This document shows positions 48,371 to 62,836 of a stretch of DNA of 64,000 nt, piece after piece. Below the pieces are notes generated by a model. The model did not search any database. It had not been told where the DNA came from and worked only from the letters and a program-made list of their open reading frames with translations. Source of the stretch: Sipunculus nudus (Eukaryota > Annelida > Sipuncula > Golfingiida > Sipunculidae). The position numbers and the translations under genes were made by a program. How positions within the stretch are numbered: the first letter of the stretch is position 1; every line of letters starts with the position of its first letter. The stretch covers positions 66,865,917 through 66,929,916 of the forward strand of contig CM049319.1 in the NCBI GenBank assembly GCA_026874595.1. Reading direction: 5' to 3'.

Positions 48371-50472
48371 GTCTGCAGAGAAAGTTCCCTACACTATTAT
48401 TATAAAGGTACTGGGGCAAATCGAAAGTATAGCCTCAGCATATATTTACATGCGAGTTGCATTGCGACTACATTTGTATATATTTTGCGGAAATATATTT
48501 CGATCGGAATATATACCAGAAACTCGCATAAAAGTAAACTTTCCGATAAATTCGAAACTATATATATCTCTGCATGTTTATCTTTCCCAGCTGGACGGTA
48601 ACTCCAACTCGTCCGCACACCGAAAGACAATGGCTTGTCAAAAATAGGATGTTTTGTGAAAATAATGCGGGGGATATCATACATTATTTCGCTATCGCAG
48701 CTTTTTGTCCGGTCTCCTGTCAGGATAAAAAAGTTATACATTGTGTGCCGCGATATTAAGCCATTACGTGGCCGCCATTAATGTAATTTTACTACTTAAA
48801 ATTCCATAAAGCAGTCACTAACACCACGATAATCATTCATTTACACCACGAATCATCAATTTTCAGGACTTTCAAGAGAGTTATGGAGAATACCCCAGAG
48901 ACTATCCAAGACTTTAGAAACTATTCCATGGTTTTTCCCTTTATATACCCATCGGCAAACATGCTTTTGATTCTCTCTCAAATTAATGAGAGTGTTTGTT
49001 TATGTTATGTCAGTTTATTTTTTTTTAAATCAACTTTTTAATACTCCACAAAATAATATTATTTTGAAACTGCGTGACAGTGAATTGCCTATCGGATTTT
49101 AATATGTTTACTGTATCTTATTAAGTCTTCACTTGCTTGTTCATCTTTTGTTCTATGCTTGAGTCTCATGCGTTACAAACCAACTAAAATCCATTATATA
49201 AGTTGCAAAGTTTTAATTGAATTGATAATACTGGCTAAACTTTTGTAGTTTAAGAAAAACTAAAATTAATTATCATGCATATATAATTCATTCCGAACAA
49301 TTTTCCTTGCTATTAAATTTTACAAGTTGAAATAGAAAAAAAGTACAAAACAACAGGGAGATAGTAATTAGAAATCATGTATGTTTTCACATTCAAAGAT
49401 TGCTGTGTTCTGATTTACCTTTTAAAGAAACATGAACACGTTGTCAACAGTAACTGAAATTTAATGTACTTGTAAAGTAAACTGGCTTAGCAAACCGTTT
49501 GTTGGACATATCCTACGATCTTTGAATCTCACTTTACAAATCCCTCGCATATCACCAAAATAAACTTATCAAAAGAAAGATTAAAGAAACTCAAGATAAG
49601 TAAATCTGGTTTCTTTGTAGATTTTCTTTTACCATCTTACTGATTTAACATATTTTCTCATTAGACCACCCTTTCGGTGGATAATTAATAAGATAACTTG
49701 TGTTATTATCAGTGATATTTACCATTAATTCTGCTAATATCTTTCACAAATAAGACACATCGGTTATTAAATATCTTTATCTAAATTATATGAAGGCTAT
49801 GTGTTGACCGTTTATCATCGTAAACAGATTCTGAGTCTAATTCGATTACCCGAGGTTATCTTGGTTTTCCATATCAAATGATTTCGATTATACATTCTTC
49901 ACGCAGACTTAAATATTTTCTCAATCAATCTCAATTAATAAGACTGGTGGCGCCGATTACATCTTCTATAAACTTTTCTTTCAAACATAAGCATATTCTT
50001 GGTTGTTACGTGACGTCAGGGGTTCACAGATGTCCGGATATTTCATCGATTTTCAACTTTTAAGTATGCCTCATGGCTCCGAACACCTAACGCAATTATT
50101 TACTCAGTCGCATGGAAAACCACACCAAGGCAATTATTTAAACAAGCAATAAAACCTCTGGAAATAGTCCGTTTACGCAGACACTTCGACGCGAGAACCT
50201 TCAAGTCAATGTTTCTCTTGCGTTTGATTTTGCTTGCAGACACATCGCTTATCCCCACCTCCATAGACAATTTATACAATAAAGGAAGTCTTATATAACG
50301 TTGACTTCAAATGATTTTGTCGGTTGAAATGGTGCTTGATTATATTATTCCGTCCGCCAATGTATGCCAAATAGCACATGTTTAATATTGACGTTTCACT
50401 CATTTCGGATGCATTGTTGAAACAGTTCTGGTATTATATGGCTCTACTAGATCAAAAGCTCGCTCTCTGTCG

Positions 50473-50520
<48 letters not shown>

Positions 50521-50532
50521 ATATATATATAC

Positions 50533-50576
<44 letters not shown>

Positions 50577-52589
50577 TATATATAACTGAACCTGTTTACT
50601 TTTATCATTCACATAAAACTTTATTTAGTTATCCGTTTTAAAATTACATTGTTTCTAGCTTTGTCTTGAACCGAGCAAATTACTATTCTTAAGTAGTTTT
50701 ATTTTTTTGTATTTTATCACTCTTTTATTTTAGCTAACCTTCCCATTTAGCCTGCAGAGCGCTATCCCTGGGAGAGGACAGACCATGTAAAATCTCCTCG
50801 CCTCGGTTGAGTGTTGAACTAATGATCTTCTTGCTTTGAGTCATGTACTCCATCCCAGAGCCACAGTATTATTATAGTGTTAGACTATAGTCTATGTTTA
50901 ACCTCTTCTGATGACAGAAGTTTCTGTCCGGTAGATCAGAGCGAAGACCTCACAGAAAAGTGCAGTGCGTATATATAGGCCTACCAGAACCGAGAACAGA
51001 TGGAAGTTTCGATATCTGCGCCAAGAATTAATTCAATAATTGATATCTCCAGTAAGATTAATTATTTCCGATGCCTGTGAAAGAAAATATAGAAGAACCA
51101 AATGGTCCTTTACAAAAATGGCAAAATGAACCTGTTTATAGATTAATTTTTAGCTATATAATTTATGTAAATATCTTTTTTAGGACTCTCTTGTAATAAA
51201 ATAACCAATAATCAATCAATAATCAACATTGACAACTATGTTGATATTCCTAACTAATGTTATATGTAAATGATAAGCACCTATTAACATTTTATACGAT
51301 ATTCGGTCGCACAAAAGAACACCTGATTCCATACAACAAACAACTTTAGATCAATAGATTTTCGTTTTCATACAGTTACGGTTACGTGCCCAAACACTTA
51401 AAATACTGTGAAAGCAAATCTCTTCAATATGAAAAAAAAATATGCCATTATGGGAGTCTGCCTCATTCTAAATCACAACGTTAATTAAATATGGTAAAAG
51501 GTCGTTATTTTAGGTATTGTCCCGATATTTGATTGTATGAACATTCCAAGTGCTTGTCCCAAGAGCGATGCCATTCACTTTAATTGCATTCCGCCCCATT
51601 ATTTAATGACCATTAACTCTTTTTATTTGCTTTTCATCCAGTAATTAGTGTTTATAGGTAATTAGTGCATCATAACGAACCAAACATTAGGGAATGAAAG
51701 CGCTTTTTACGTCATAACAATACATAAACACGAAAGCCATGTACGACTTCGATTGATATGGTCTTGCACATGTTGCAATTAATATTCATTATCAATCAGT
51801 CCTTCAAGGTAAGTCAGCTTATCATCCTCTATTTTGAAGACTATTGTTTAACACTGAACTTAAACATTTGATAAATTTTGTTTGTATTTATACTGTATAA
51901 ATAAAAAAATTTAAAGATGGAGTTGCAATAAAAATACATATCGTATTCCTGCACTGAATACGAATCAAATCCGCGCGATTTAGTTTTGCATATGCTTTCT
52001 GATTTTCTTCATAACATATACCTTTTTACACATTTTTGGTCATCGTAAAGATCAGATAGAAAGAAAATAAATATGAATATTTACATATTCTCCGATTTTA
52101 TCAGATGTCGGTTACATGAGGCTCCTTAAGCATATTAACGTTAAAACAGTAAGTAAGCATGGCTTCAAGCGGAGTTTTATCCATTTCGCACTATCTTTTG
52201 TAAAGAAAAAAAATTAACGGTCAAATGGTTTTCCTACTTTTATTTGCGGATGAGGGCGAGGTCGTCGTCAGAGCGTTTCTCCTGCTTCTACTGACCACCA
52301 AACTCTTCTTGCCGATTAATTCCCACTTTAGTCTCTCCTCGGAGTATTTGCCTGTTGTATTTATGTGCGTTTATCACACCCTGACCTCTCAAAATAAGGG
52401 ACATGCTCATGGGGACTGTAATTTTAGGTACAGAATAAAGCCCGGTAGTCACAAGTCGCATTCCAGAATGAAGTATATACCGCTAGTAATAAACACGTAG
52501 CAGTTTACAATAGTTAAAAGAAATTATCAGAATCTCTACGAAAATGAGCAGCATATCATTAATGTATCCCATCAAATTCCACGAACACG
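48371..52589. other. Non-coding stretch
   Basis: AT-rich. Frames on both strands at 48400-48759 overlap each other and have no known domain. CT/TA repeat at 50472-50584. Confidence 0.5.
50472..50584. repeat. CT then TA microsatellite
   Basis: CT run (50472-50518) followed directly by TA-rich runs with a few TACA interruptions to 50584. Confidence 0.95.
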
Positions 52590-52674
52590 TTATAACTATA
52601 TAATATAATACAATATAATATGATATAATATAATATAATATAATATAATATAATATAGTATAATATAATATATA
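52590..52674. repeat. TATAA pentanucleotide microsatellite
   Basis: About sixteen TATAA units with a few changes. Confidence 0.93.
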
Positions 52675-53182
52675 TGACTTAATGCGTGAATGGGTGTGGG
52701 TTACAGGATACATGGGCTCTTATTGTGTATGTAAAAGCACGTGCAGTAACAGATTCAATTCCCAAACACATACACGTGTCAAATCTGTCTCCCTTCAGTA
52801 TACCGCTCAGTACCAATAAAATCTCAAAGTCCAAATAGCTTCAGTAAAGTTGTTAAAACGCTCACCAAGGACAAGTCCACGGCATGGCCTGACGCCAGGA
52901 GAGCTCTCCCAGGACAATTACTCGATCTATGGGTTCCCCGAGGATATTTGTATGTAGTTAGCTCATGTTATAGTAGGTGGCTGAATTTGCTGAAGAAAAC
53001 GGTAATTTAATAACACAATATGTTGTGCACATAATTGATTAGATCATTCATGTGAGATTATGGTGTGTAAATGTGAGCATCTATCCATCCGTATGTTATC
53101 TTGTAATATTGATAATATTATTTGGTGTCATTTTTTATTACATACATAAATACACATATTATGTATACACTCATATAATATC

Positions 53183-53232
53183 GCTTAACGACCATCTCAC
53201 AATAACGACCACCCCCGATAAGGCGACCATAT
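53183..53232 (+). mobile_element. ACGACCA-repeat fragment, possible pogo/Tigger-type end
   Basis: AACGACCATCTCACAAT, AACGACCACCCCCGAT and AAGGCGACCATATATG follow each other at a 16-17 base period. Such ACGACCAC words are typical of ends of pogo/Tigger-like MITEs. Only one end is visible, and a TA microsatellite begins soon after. Confidence 0.35.
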
Positions 53233-53246
53233 ATGCCGAATTTCAC

Positions 53247-53248
<2 letters not shown>

Positions 53249-53311
<63 letters not shown>
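53249..53311. repeat. TA microsatellite
   Basis: TA run of ~60 bases. Confidence 0.95.
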
Positions 53312-53313
<2 letters not shown>

Positions 53314-55440
53314 CAATAATAAATTTCATCTTGTTTACATAAAGGCATTTACAGAGACCCGTATTCTAAAGTCATGGTATTTGAACAGGGTTTTCCTTTT
53401 TTTATCTGTATTCTCATAAAACTGCAGTAATCATCATAATGTAATGTCAAAGTTATTGTTTTTTGTGTAAGAGAAATGTACTGATGATTGTGAAACAGGT
53501 TCCTTGACTTTAGCATTTTCGACCACATTGTTCAATGGGTCTTGCGAGAGGCATGTCGAATAAAATAAATGCAGTCCAGCCTAAAATATGATTTCTTCAA
53601 GGGCTACTTCAAGTTTTACGGGAACTGACCGAATGAACCAAGCCAAATAAATATTATATTAAATATCTTACCGCAGTCATATATCTGTGACACTGACACT
53701 GTGACCCTTTTACTGGAACAATCTTAAATCAGGTTCGTTGTTTGCAGGTGGTGCTGTCAATCCACTGATGACGAATAAAACTAGATTAACAAAAGCCAGA
53801 TCTATTGAAATAATGTTTTGTAGGTTTCAGATTATTTAACCAAGACAGATAATCAGAAGACCAACAAAACTTATTATTAAAGGGTTTTAATTATGAGATA
53901 CTCTCATTAAATTTTATTTATCATTGCAGACAACAATGCCGGAAGAACAGATGAAGCAGCGGATAAGCCCCGTTGCGCATGCTTGCCAAGCTAAACTTAT
54001 TTTCTGGTTCCGGTATCCACTTATCGCGAGAAAACACACAACCATCACGTGATATAATAACATAGAACGATGGCCACTCCAAGAAGTCATCATGGGAACA
54101 ATGACTATATTTGTAGTATATATGCCATGTTGCACAATAAACTTATAAACCTATATGGATATGCATAGACCTGGATGACTTGTCTAAGGACTCAGCAAAG
54201 AAAATACTACAATAAGTCATCTACGTCAACTTGTGTATACTCATCGGGAATACATTAACATTGATGAATGACCAGGGACATGTTGGTGTCTCTGTGAATG
54301 AATTTTCAGTTCGACATCAAATTGATATTTATTTTTTGTTTGTGTGCAGCAACCACTGAACATTATTGCAATGGTAAATATTCAAGTTTTCCAAATACCC
54401 ATGAATAAATTTATTCTTAATAAAGGTGTTGCATGACTTAGTTTTTGTACCTTGATTTGATAAAGTGAGACAATGGAATCTTTATATTTGTTGATTATCC
54501 CTTTAATGAAACGGAACACCAACAATTTAGTTACGATAGTCTTGGCATGTTGTCCTTGAGTTTTCTAAAAACAGTATTTTAATAAATACCACAATTTCCC
54601 GTTTTCTTTATCGGTAGCAAGTGATTTTTTTATATTAAAACTTCTTGGTACGTTGTTTGTTTATATGACATCATACAGACCGTCTTTATATACTTCTATT
54701 AGATGACTTTGTCATTTATAAATATAAAAATTATTCAAGAAAACTGAAATCTTACGTTTAACTTGATGACATTAAGGCCATAAACCCAAAATAATTTTTG
54801 GGGGGAATTGTGAAATTTTCAATATAATATACATATGTGCATCGTTTTAAAGCACATTGTACATTTATTCTATCTGTGAACTAAAATAATTCATAACAAT
54901 ACATACTGTTTGATATTAATTAATACATTTTATACTAATATCATATTATAATTAACTGCAGTTTCATGATGATAGCTATCATCATCATTGGATAAAAAAA
55001 CATAAATTATGAAAATACTTTATTGCTATAATTACTATTGTGATCATCATTATTGTTTTTACAACTACAATAAATAAGATCCACACTCCAAAAGTAGATA
55101 CGTAACTAAGTAACTGAGGACGAAGATTAGCACCCCTGTATATTGACAGGTGATTGTCAAGGATGTTGCCGCTGAGCATCTTATTGAGTTTCTGCCTTGC
55201 GGGAGACTGATGTACCAATGTGATAGCCATCAGTTCTCCCTATGACAGTTGTCTCAAAGAACATGAAATCGCTTCGACAGCGTCGACTCGATTTCCCTGA
55301 TTACAACTGACTTGATGGTCTCGGTTGCACTGTAAAATCCCAAATGCACACGTAAAATAGGTTCTCAAGCCGGTGAAGCAGACTGGTGTAGCGATTTAAG
55401 ATTATGTCCGTATCAGATTATCCCCTGGTAATTTAAATGC

Positions 55441-55605
55441 CATTTCGGACAATAGGGAGCTTCTTGTAATCATTTCGATCATACCCCCCTGATTTCTGAT
55501 TACCCCGTCGAGAATTTTTTTTTATATTTATTTATTTATCATTATAGTAACATTTTTCTATATTTCAAGTTAGGTTGAATACTTGTATATCTTGTGTTCG
55601 TATAA
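55441..55605 (+). repeat. Dispersed repeat family R2, copy 2
   Basis: This is the partner of 30110-30285, with the same word order (GCCATTTCGG, TACCCCCCTGATTTCTGATT, ACCCCGTCGA, TTATATTTATTTATTTAT, CTTGTATATCTTGTGTT). Identity looks moderate and no ends could be defined. Confidence 0.42.
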
Positions 55606-56146
55606 GATGGGATACAATTAATGAAACCATAAACATACAGGAATTCATGTATTTTGTAATGAACAAGTTTATGAGTCAATATTAATTATATCATTGACCT
55701 TTTTTGGATTATATTTTATTTATATTATGAGTTAATCATTATCTGAATCACTTATAAACAGTTTCAGACCAACCCATCCCCCCCCCCCCGGGGGGAGGGG
55801 AGAAATTTAAATCCTGAACCTTAAATTATGGGGAAGACTTTGAGACATGACACATGCATTTCCAATCACTGGATTAATGACACTCCTGAGGTGTCTTGGT
55901 GTTTAATTGTAAAATTATATGTTTCATTCAGAAAAAAGCAGAGTCAAATAATAAATAAGACGATCCTAGATCATGATCCTGAACCTGAAGAATCTGAAGT
56001 TCCGATTCTCACCCAAGTATTACGGAGTTCATGTTTACAGAAGCGCATTCCTGACAAATTGCATAAAAAATAAAAAATAAAACAACAAACAGTCCAATTA
56101 ATAATCATACACAAGTACTGTCAGAAAATAATGTGGAACTTGTCTG

Positions 56147-56255
56147 AAAGACTACCTGACTTGTAAGACCACCTGTCTGTTATGACCACCCTTGAGTGAA
56201 CTGAAAGCCTTCACACTGGTTATAACTGACCTGTTTGTTAAGTCTATTTTAGCCA
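56147..56255. mobile_element. Possible pogo/Tigger-type MITE remnant
   Basis: The left side has AAGACCACCTGTCTGTTATGACCACCC and the right side, reversed, has CAGGTCAGTTATAACCA. The shared GTCNGTTATNACCA in inverted order and the repeated GACCAC words resemble ends of pogo/Tigger-type elements. The element is short and decayed and the assignment is tentative. Confidence 0.35.
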
Positions 56256-58654
56256 GTCCCACGGGAGGTCGTATTTCACAGGCTTCATTGCATATGATAA
56301 GTAGAATTGTTATTATCATCATTACCACAATATCTGCCAGCATATGTTACGACGTACTGTCTTGATATATATTTGAGTACAGCTATGTATTGTATGGAAA
56401 TGAATTTCACTTTTTACGAAACAAGCAAGCGAATCAGCACTGGAATTGCATTGTTTGCATACATGTTTTTGACTATTGCCGATAATCTATGGTAACAGGT
56501 TCAACGCACACTGAAAATCTGTTTTAATAAAACGTTCAGTAGAACACTCTATTGATTCGAGGAATTCATCAGTATAACACTCGTCAATTAAAACTCCCAT
56601 ATTAATTTTCCTAAACCGGACACTGACATTCTAAAAATCTTAATCTTTTACGCAGGGAGTAAATGTGTAACAACCTTCTGCGTACTCTAAAAAGTGGACA
56701 TACTAAAAAGCTCTAGAAGACTAGCAGGTTTTTACTTTCTTGTGTAAATTACTGATTTTGTATGGTGTGTTTTATTTTTAAATCACTTAGAGTAATTATG
56801 CCCTATTTATGAGCATTTTTATCTAGATCTTAGCGTGCTTATTTACACCTCAGCCATACCTTTTGACGCTCTGCTGATATTTTTTATTTATACTTTTTTA
56901 TCGATCGCTCATATATTTAGAACCTCTGCTTTGTCTTTGCTTCTTTTCTAGCTGTGCTTAAGTTTCTGCGCTTTCGTGCAATTTCTTCTGCATGTTTACT
57001 GTCATTTTACTTTAAATGTCCCAAAGGACATTGCATATCTTTGTTATTCCTCTATGAATTATAAGTCCATTATGTAAACATAGTATTTTTCTATTAAAAG
57101 CTGGATCTGAAGCTGTTGCCATAACATAAGATGAATTGCTAAATAATATTAATAACAATTTGAAAAAATAAATCATATTTTCCCTGTCAGTCACAAGGAC
57201 ATACAGATACATTTTAAAGTGTTTCTTTTTCATTTGAGTAAATACATTTAAAAAAATATAATCTTTGACGTGATAAAGATGCTATAGAGTTTGTTTATGA
57301 ATACTGAGTATTTAATTCCTAAGCGATATCTCTAAAAGTTTTTATTTTTTTTTGTACAATTATATCGGATTTAATCAATCAAACACATAATACGTTTATC
57401 TTGCACAGTTTTCATATATGCAATATAAGTATAGTGACGTGCACAGGTAACCAGGTATTTGATTTAAAAAAAAAATGTTAAAAAAGGGCCCCTGGAAATA
57501 ATTGAAATATAAATTCAGGCTTATACTTAACACCAGGAACATCGCATTGCGAAGGGTATCCGTACGGTTGTTGCCGTCAGTTCCTTTTCAGCAATACAAG
57601 CTAATAAAACACAGCATTCGTTTTTGAATGCCAGCTAGATTTAACCATCAAACACAATAGATAAATTCGCGAAAATTGTTTCTATCGGAGGTCTGTGTCA
57701 ATTTGTACAAAGGACACATTTCCTAACAGCGTATCTGTATTGATAAGGCACTTTTGAAATATTAATGCTAGGTCCTTGCTCTTTATCACACCATAGCCAG
57801 CGACGTGCTAATCTTATTTCTTGCTTAAATCTGGCGGAGATATCTTAGTCTGCAATAAATATATGAAAGGCTGGCCACACAAGGGGTATTGTTGATTGAA
57901 AAGGGAGCAAACCTGCTGGAACGTTTCCCGGACAAGCCTAGGTAAAATATTAGCGATGTAATTCATAAAAGGGGCGAGTGATGGTTAAGACTGGGGGCGC
58001 TGTCATCGCATATTACTTATTTTTTAATATACCATCGCCCACAGCTGGGGCCCCACGTTTCAGCTCTAAGGGAATAAAAGGGAAGCGGGCGTACTGAAGT
58101 AGCGTACCATTAAACGGTCTCATCGTATTTTGTCAATTTTGTCAGGACTCATTAAGCTTAATTTATGGTAATCCCGTGCTTGATTAGACAATAAACAATC
58201 AGCTGTTAACGATAAAACAGACGTGTTTTTTTTAATGAGAGGTTCGCAGAAAGGTATCTTTTATCGAATCGTTGGTAGAATTTATCGTTTACCCTTAAGT
58301 AGATCAGCTCGGAAAAGAAACGGAGATTGTCTCGTAAACTATTGTTTTCGTAAATGAACAGGATTGACAAAATGTGTTCCATGTGCTCGTTATTTAGAGC
58401 AAACGCGATGTCAAGGATAAAAAAAATGATGAAAATTAGCTTTATTGATAAGGTTAATGACTTTACGTCTTTTTCCTGAATGTTAATGGCATTTACCGAT
58501 GGTATTCAATTTTATTTTTTCTGAAAATTTAGTGATTCATAATATATATTCTTTATAAACTCATAAAAAATAATAAATCAATGTGTGCAGAGTATTTCTT
58601 AAAGTTCATCAGCCTGTTCACGTTGAACTATGCATAGATTCTGTGAAAGTGATC

Positions 58655-58815
58655 TACGAAAGAAATATAAAGCGAGAGAGAAAACAAGAGAGAAAATTAG
58701 GAAAAGAGAGAGAAAGAATGAAAGGAAGGGAAGAAAAGAGAGAGAAAGAAAGCGAGAGGAAAGGAAAAGAAAGAGGAGGAGAGTGAAAGAAAGAAAGAGA
58801 GAATGCGAGAGATAA
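58655..58815. repeat. Purine-rich GA/GAAA tract
   Basis: About 160 bases almost free of pyrimidines on this strand (GAAAGA, GAGAGA, GGAAAGG units). The charged Lys/Arg/Glu reading frames in it follow from composition. Confidence 0.9.
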
Positions 58816-61060
58816 CTTAAAGTAATGTTGATTTACATTTATATTTACATTAAGGTCTAATACAAACAGAAATGCTGATAGAATATGTGCAGTAATGTTA
58901 AGGAAAGGCCAGGGAACGAAGAACAAAACGCAGAAAATGAGAAGTAGGAAATACAAGCCAGCAGAAATAACTCCAGGAAACAAAGTAGATGTGCTACGTT
59001 GATACATCTTTAAAATAATGAAATGATAAAAACAACTCTAGATTGAATTTTAAACAATAAAGGCAATAACGTTGAAAGAAAGGACAAGAAGAGATACAAT
59101 TCAAACCATAAACAGGTAAGACCATCAGGGCAGAGAGAACATGTAAAAAACATGAAAATATCTTCAAGCAAATTTTTGATTACTGAGCAATCACTTGATT
59201 TTCATGTTTAAAATGCAATAATTAAATTATACTCCTATATGAATTAAATTTTCATGTGAAAAAGCCCATAGTTTATTTCATAAAAACAATTAGGATAAAA
59301 AGATACTTTCCGGAAAATATAGTTAATTTTATGGGCATGTAATATAGGAGTGTATTTGATTCGTCGTTACTGAGAAATAACGATTAAAACTCATACATAT
59401 CACTCAGATTCCATTTCGAGGGAAAGGGCGAAAAACGGTATGGATGTGTTCCCGATAGCCCGGTGCGTACCAAACCTGAAATCGAGAGGGCTAAATTGTA
59501 ACATAACATTCTTATCATATTGGTTTCCTTACGTATGGTGTAACTAATAGGAAAAATGTCAGAGAAAACGAAAATCTCCTACAATGGAATGGTAAATACT
59601 CTAAGGCTATAAAAGCAAACTGCAAACTAAATATAGGGAGAGATCAACGAGTTCAAATCAATTACAATTTGCATTACCCTTTGATACACTAATAAAACAA
59701 AAATAATCATGAAATCAAACGGAATTCGATTCGCTTTTGATAGAAAGGATTCACTTTACCAAAGTACTTCCTAATGCAACTTTGATGTTAGGAGAATGAT
59801 TTCGTGTTCAGCAATAACAGGAGAATCACTGAATATGTGCTCTTTGTTTTAAACAATCCCAAGCTGACTTTAATGATGGCCCGGTTATCTATTCAATAAG
59901 TCATCATCTCCTGACAACGTTGGTCACTCGTGATTCTATGGCAACAGAACAAGTATGGCGTCAGTTGGTCGTGTTTAAGCTGCGTGACAACTGTAATCTA
60001 AACTTCGGGTCGTTTAAGTCATTTTTTTAACAGATAGCAACAGACAAATACTAGTCGTAATTATGAATAATAGTGGCACTCCAGTTCCTGTATACAGCTA
60101 CCTCAACGTTTTGCGTCGAGCATTTAGTACTGCAATTTCAATATGTTATAATGGTTTGTTTTTCTGGCTTTTTCTTGCCGTTAAGTGCTTTCAAGTGTAT
60201 TGACGTACTCTTTGGTCCGGCACTGATATTGCTTCTCATTGGTCGGGAGTAAAGGCTTTTGAGTAATTTGAGATCGGTCCCCATTTCATTCTGTGATTTA
60301 TGTAAAGTAATCATATATACTCAGACTTTGATAAGAAACCTCCCGGTGCTTAAGCATTATTAAACAAATGATAGATGTAAGTATATGACCGATAAATTGT
60401 AAAGAAGGAACTAGAGGTAACATTTTCTAAAACAGACACAGGATCATCTATAATGGTTCTTTAATAAAGCGTTGATATTTACCCTAGAAATGTGTAGAAA
60501 AGGAACATTTTGGCAACTGCAATGTAATCACGCAACACAGAAGTATAAATTTACAACTAGCTTTTCTTTGACAACTTACTCCTACAAAAATATGTTTATT
60601 ATAGAAAACGGGAAAGCATTGAAAGCATTCATCTTATTGGTAAATTAAAAACAATAAAAATTAATACTATTTAACGAGACAAGTGCAAGTAATCATATTT
60701 TATTTCACATGGGGATATTGTCATATAATATCAAGATACACTGCAACCTTCTTAAAAACCGAATTCAGGGGATTGATCATAGGGGATGCAACCCCTTACG
60801 AATTTTGAGAATAATTGTGCTTGGTTCAGCGTGTAAAATGTATTTATTTCAATCATACTATAAGGTAAATAACTTGCTATTGTATATCACTTTTTAAAGT
60901 TTTTTATCGGCCACGGAGGGCGCGACCTTGGAAATAAGGTCAGGGTTAAAAATAAATACCAAGTGCATATTTGGTACCTGTGACTTTTACTCGGTCCAAA
61001 GAAAACTTTTGGAATTAACTCATACTGAAGATCTAGCGAAAACAGGGGAAGAAGAAAAAG

Positions 61061-62836
61061 TTTTGTACCTGGGGTAACTAAAAATGTAATCGTTAGATTT
61101 TCACTTGGGGAACTAAGAATGTAATCGTAAGTTTTGTACCTGGGGTAACTAAAAATGTAACCGTTAGATTTTCACTTGGGGTAACTAAGAATGTAATCGT
61201 TAGATTTTCACTTGGGGTAACTAAGAATGTAATCGTAAGTTTTGTACCTGGGGTAACTAAGAATGTAATCGTAAGATTTTCACTTAGGGTAACTAAGAAT
61301 GTAATCGTAAGTTTTGTACCTGGGGTAACTAAAAATGTAATCGTTAGAGTTTCACTTGGGGTAACTAAGAATGTAATCGTAAGTTTTGTACGTAGGGCAA
61401 CTAAAAATGTAATCGTTAGATTTTCACTTGGGGTAACTAAGAATAAAATCGTAAGTTTTGTACCTGGGGTAACTAAAAATGTAATCGATAGATTTTCACT
61501 TGGGGTAACTAAAATTTAATCGAAAAGTTTGTACCTTGGGTAACTAAAAATGTAATCGTTAGATTTTCACTTGGGGTAACTAAGAATGTAATCGTAAGTT
61601 TTGTACCTGGGGTAACTAAAAATGTAATTGATAGATTTTCACTTGGGGTAACTAAGAATGTAATCGTAAGTTTTGTACCTGGGGTAACTAAGAATGTAAT
61701 CGTTAGATTTTCACTTGGGGTAACTAAGAATGTAATCGTAAGTTTTGTACCTGGGGTAACTAAGAATGTAATCGTAAGATTTTCACTTGGGGTAACTAAG
61801 AATGTTATCGTTAGATATTCACTTGGGGTAACTAAGAATGTAATCGTAAGTTTTGTACCTGGGGTAACTAAGAATGTAATCGTAAGATTTTCACTTGGGG
61901 TAACTAAGAATGTAATCGTAAGTTTTGTACCTGGGGTAATTAAAAAAGTAATCGATCGATTTTCACTTTGGGTAACTAAGAATGTAATCGTAAGTCTTGT
62001 ACCTGGGGTAACTAAGAATGTAATCGTAAGATTTTCACTTGGGGTAACTAAGAATGTAATCGTAAGTTTGTACCTGGGGTAATTAAAAATGGAATCGATA
62101 GATTTTCACTTGGGGTAACTAAGAATGTAATCGTAAGTTTTCTACCTGGGGTAACTAAAAATGTAATCGATAGATTTTCACTTGGGGTAACTAAGAATGT
62201 AATCGTAAGTTTTGTACCTGGGGTAACTAAAAATGCAATCGATAGATTTTCACTTGGGGTAACTAAGAATGTAATCGTAAGTTTTGTACCTGGGGTAACT
62301 AAAAATGCAATCGATAGATTTTCACTTGGGGTAACTAAGAATGTAATCGTAAGTTTTGTACCTGGGGTAATTAAAAATGTAATCGATAGATTTTAACTTG
62401 GGGTAACTAAGAATGTAATCGTATGTTTTGTACCTGGGGTAACTAAAAATGTAATCGATAGATTTTCACTTGGGGTAACTAAGAATGTAATCGTAAGTTT
62501 TGTACCTGGGGTAACTAAAAATGGAATCGATAGATTTTCACTTGGGGTAACCAAGAATGTAATCGTAAGTTTTGTACCTGGGGTAACTAAAAATGGAATC
62601 GATAGATTTTCACTTGGATGACTAAGAATGTAATCGTAAGTTTCGCTCTTGGGGAACTATGAATGTAATCGTTAATTTTGCACTTCGGGAAACTAAGAAA
62701 GTAATCGTTAGTTTTGCAGTCTGTAAAACTAATCTTTAGTTTTGCGCTTCGGGGAACTAAGAACGTAATAGTTAGTTTTACATTTCGGGAACAAAGAATG
62801 TAATCGATAGTTTTGCACTTCGGAAAATAAGAATGT
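61061..62836 (+). repeat. Tandem array of ~36-bp monomers, 1.8 kb
   Basis: About 49 monomers share GGGGTAACTAA and ATGTAATCG. Two subtypes occur: A (TTTTGTACCT start, ~37 bases, usually ending GATAGA or GTTAGA) and B (TTTTCACTTG start, ~35 bases, usually ending GTAAG). In the centre they mostly alternate as an A-B dimer of ~72 bases, but runs such as A-B-B-A occur near 61120-61260. From about 62620 the right edge becomes diverged (TTTTGCACTTCGGG type, ending near 62836), as expected at array edges where exchange is rare. No protein is implied; open frames through it are only the repeat read in phase. Confidence 0.92.

Larger units (their letters stand above)
53312..61060. other. Non-coding stretch
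   Basis: Apart from R2 copy 2, the Tigger-like fragment and the purine tract, it is AT-rich without recognisable genes. A short C10/G6 self-complementary tract lies near 55778-55800. Confidence 0.5.

Noticed and set aside
48400-48759. Overlapping frames of 113 and 61-65 codons on both strands
   Set aside because: No known domain on either strand and mutually overlapping; likely chance.
53481-53505. ACTGATGATTGTGAAACAGG, which resembles a hammerhead core
   Set aside because: Only four bases between CTGATGA and GAAA, so no stem II, and no stem I partner.
58655-58815. Lys/Arg/Glu-rich coding region
   Set aside because: Composition of a purine-only tract; no start context or domain.
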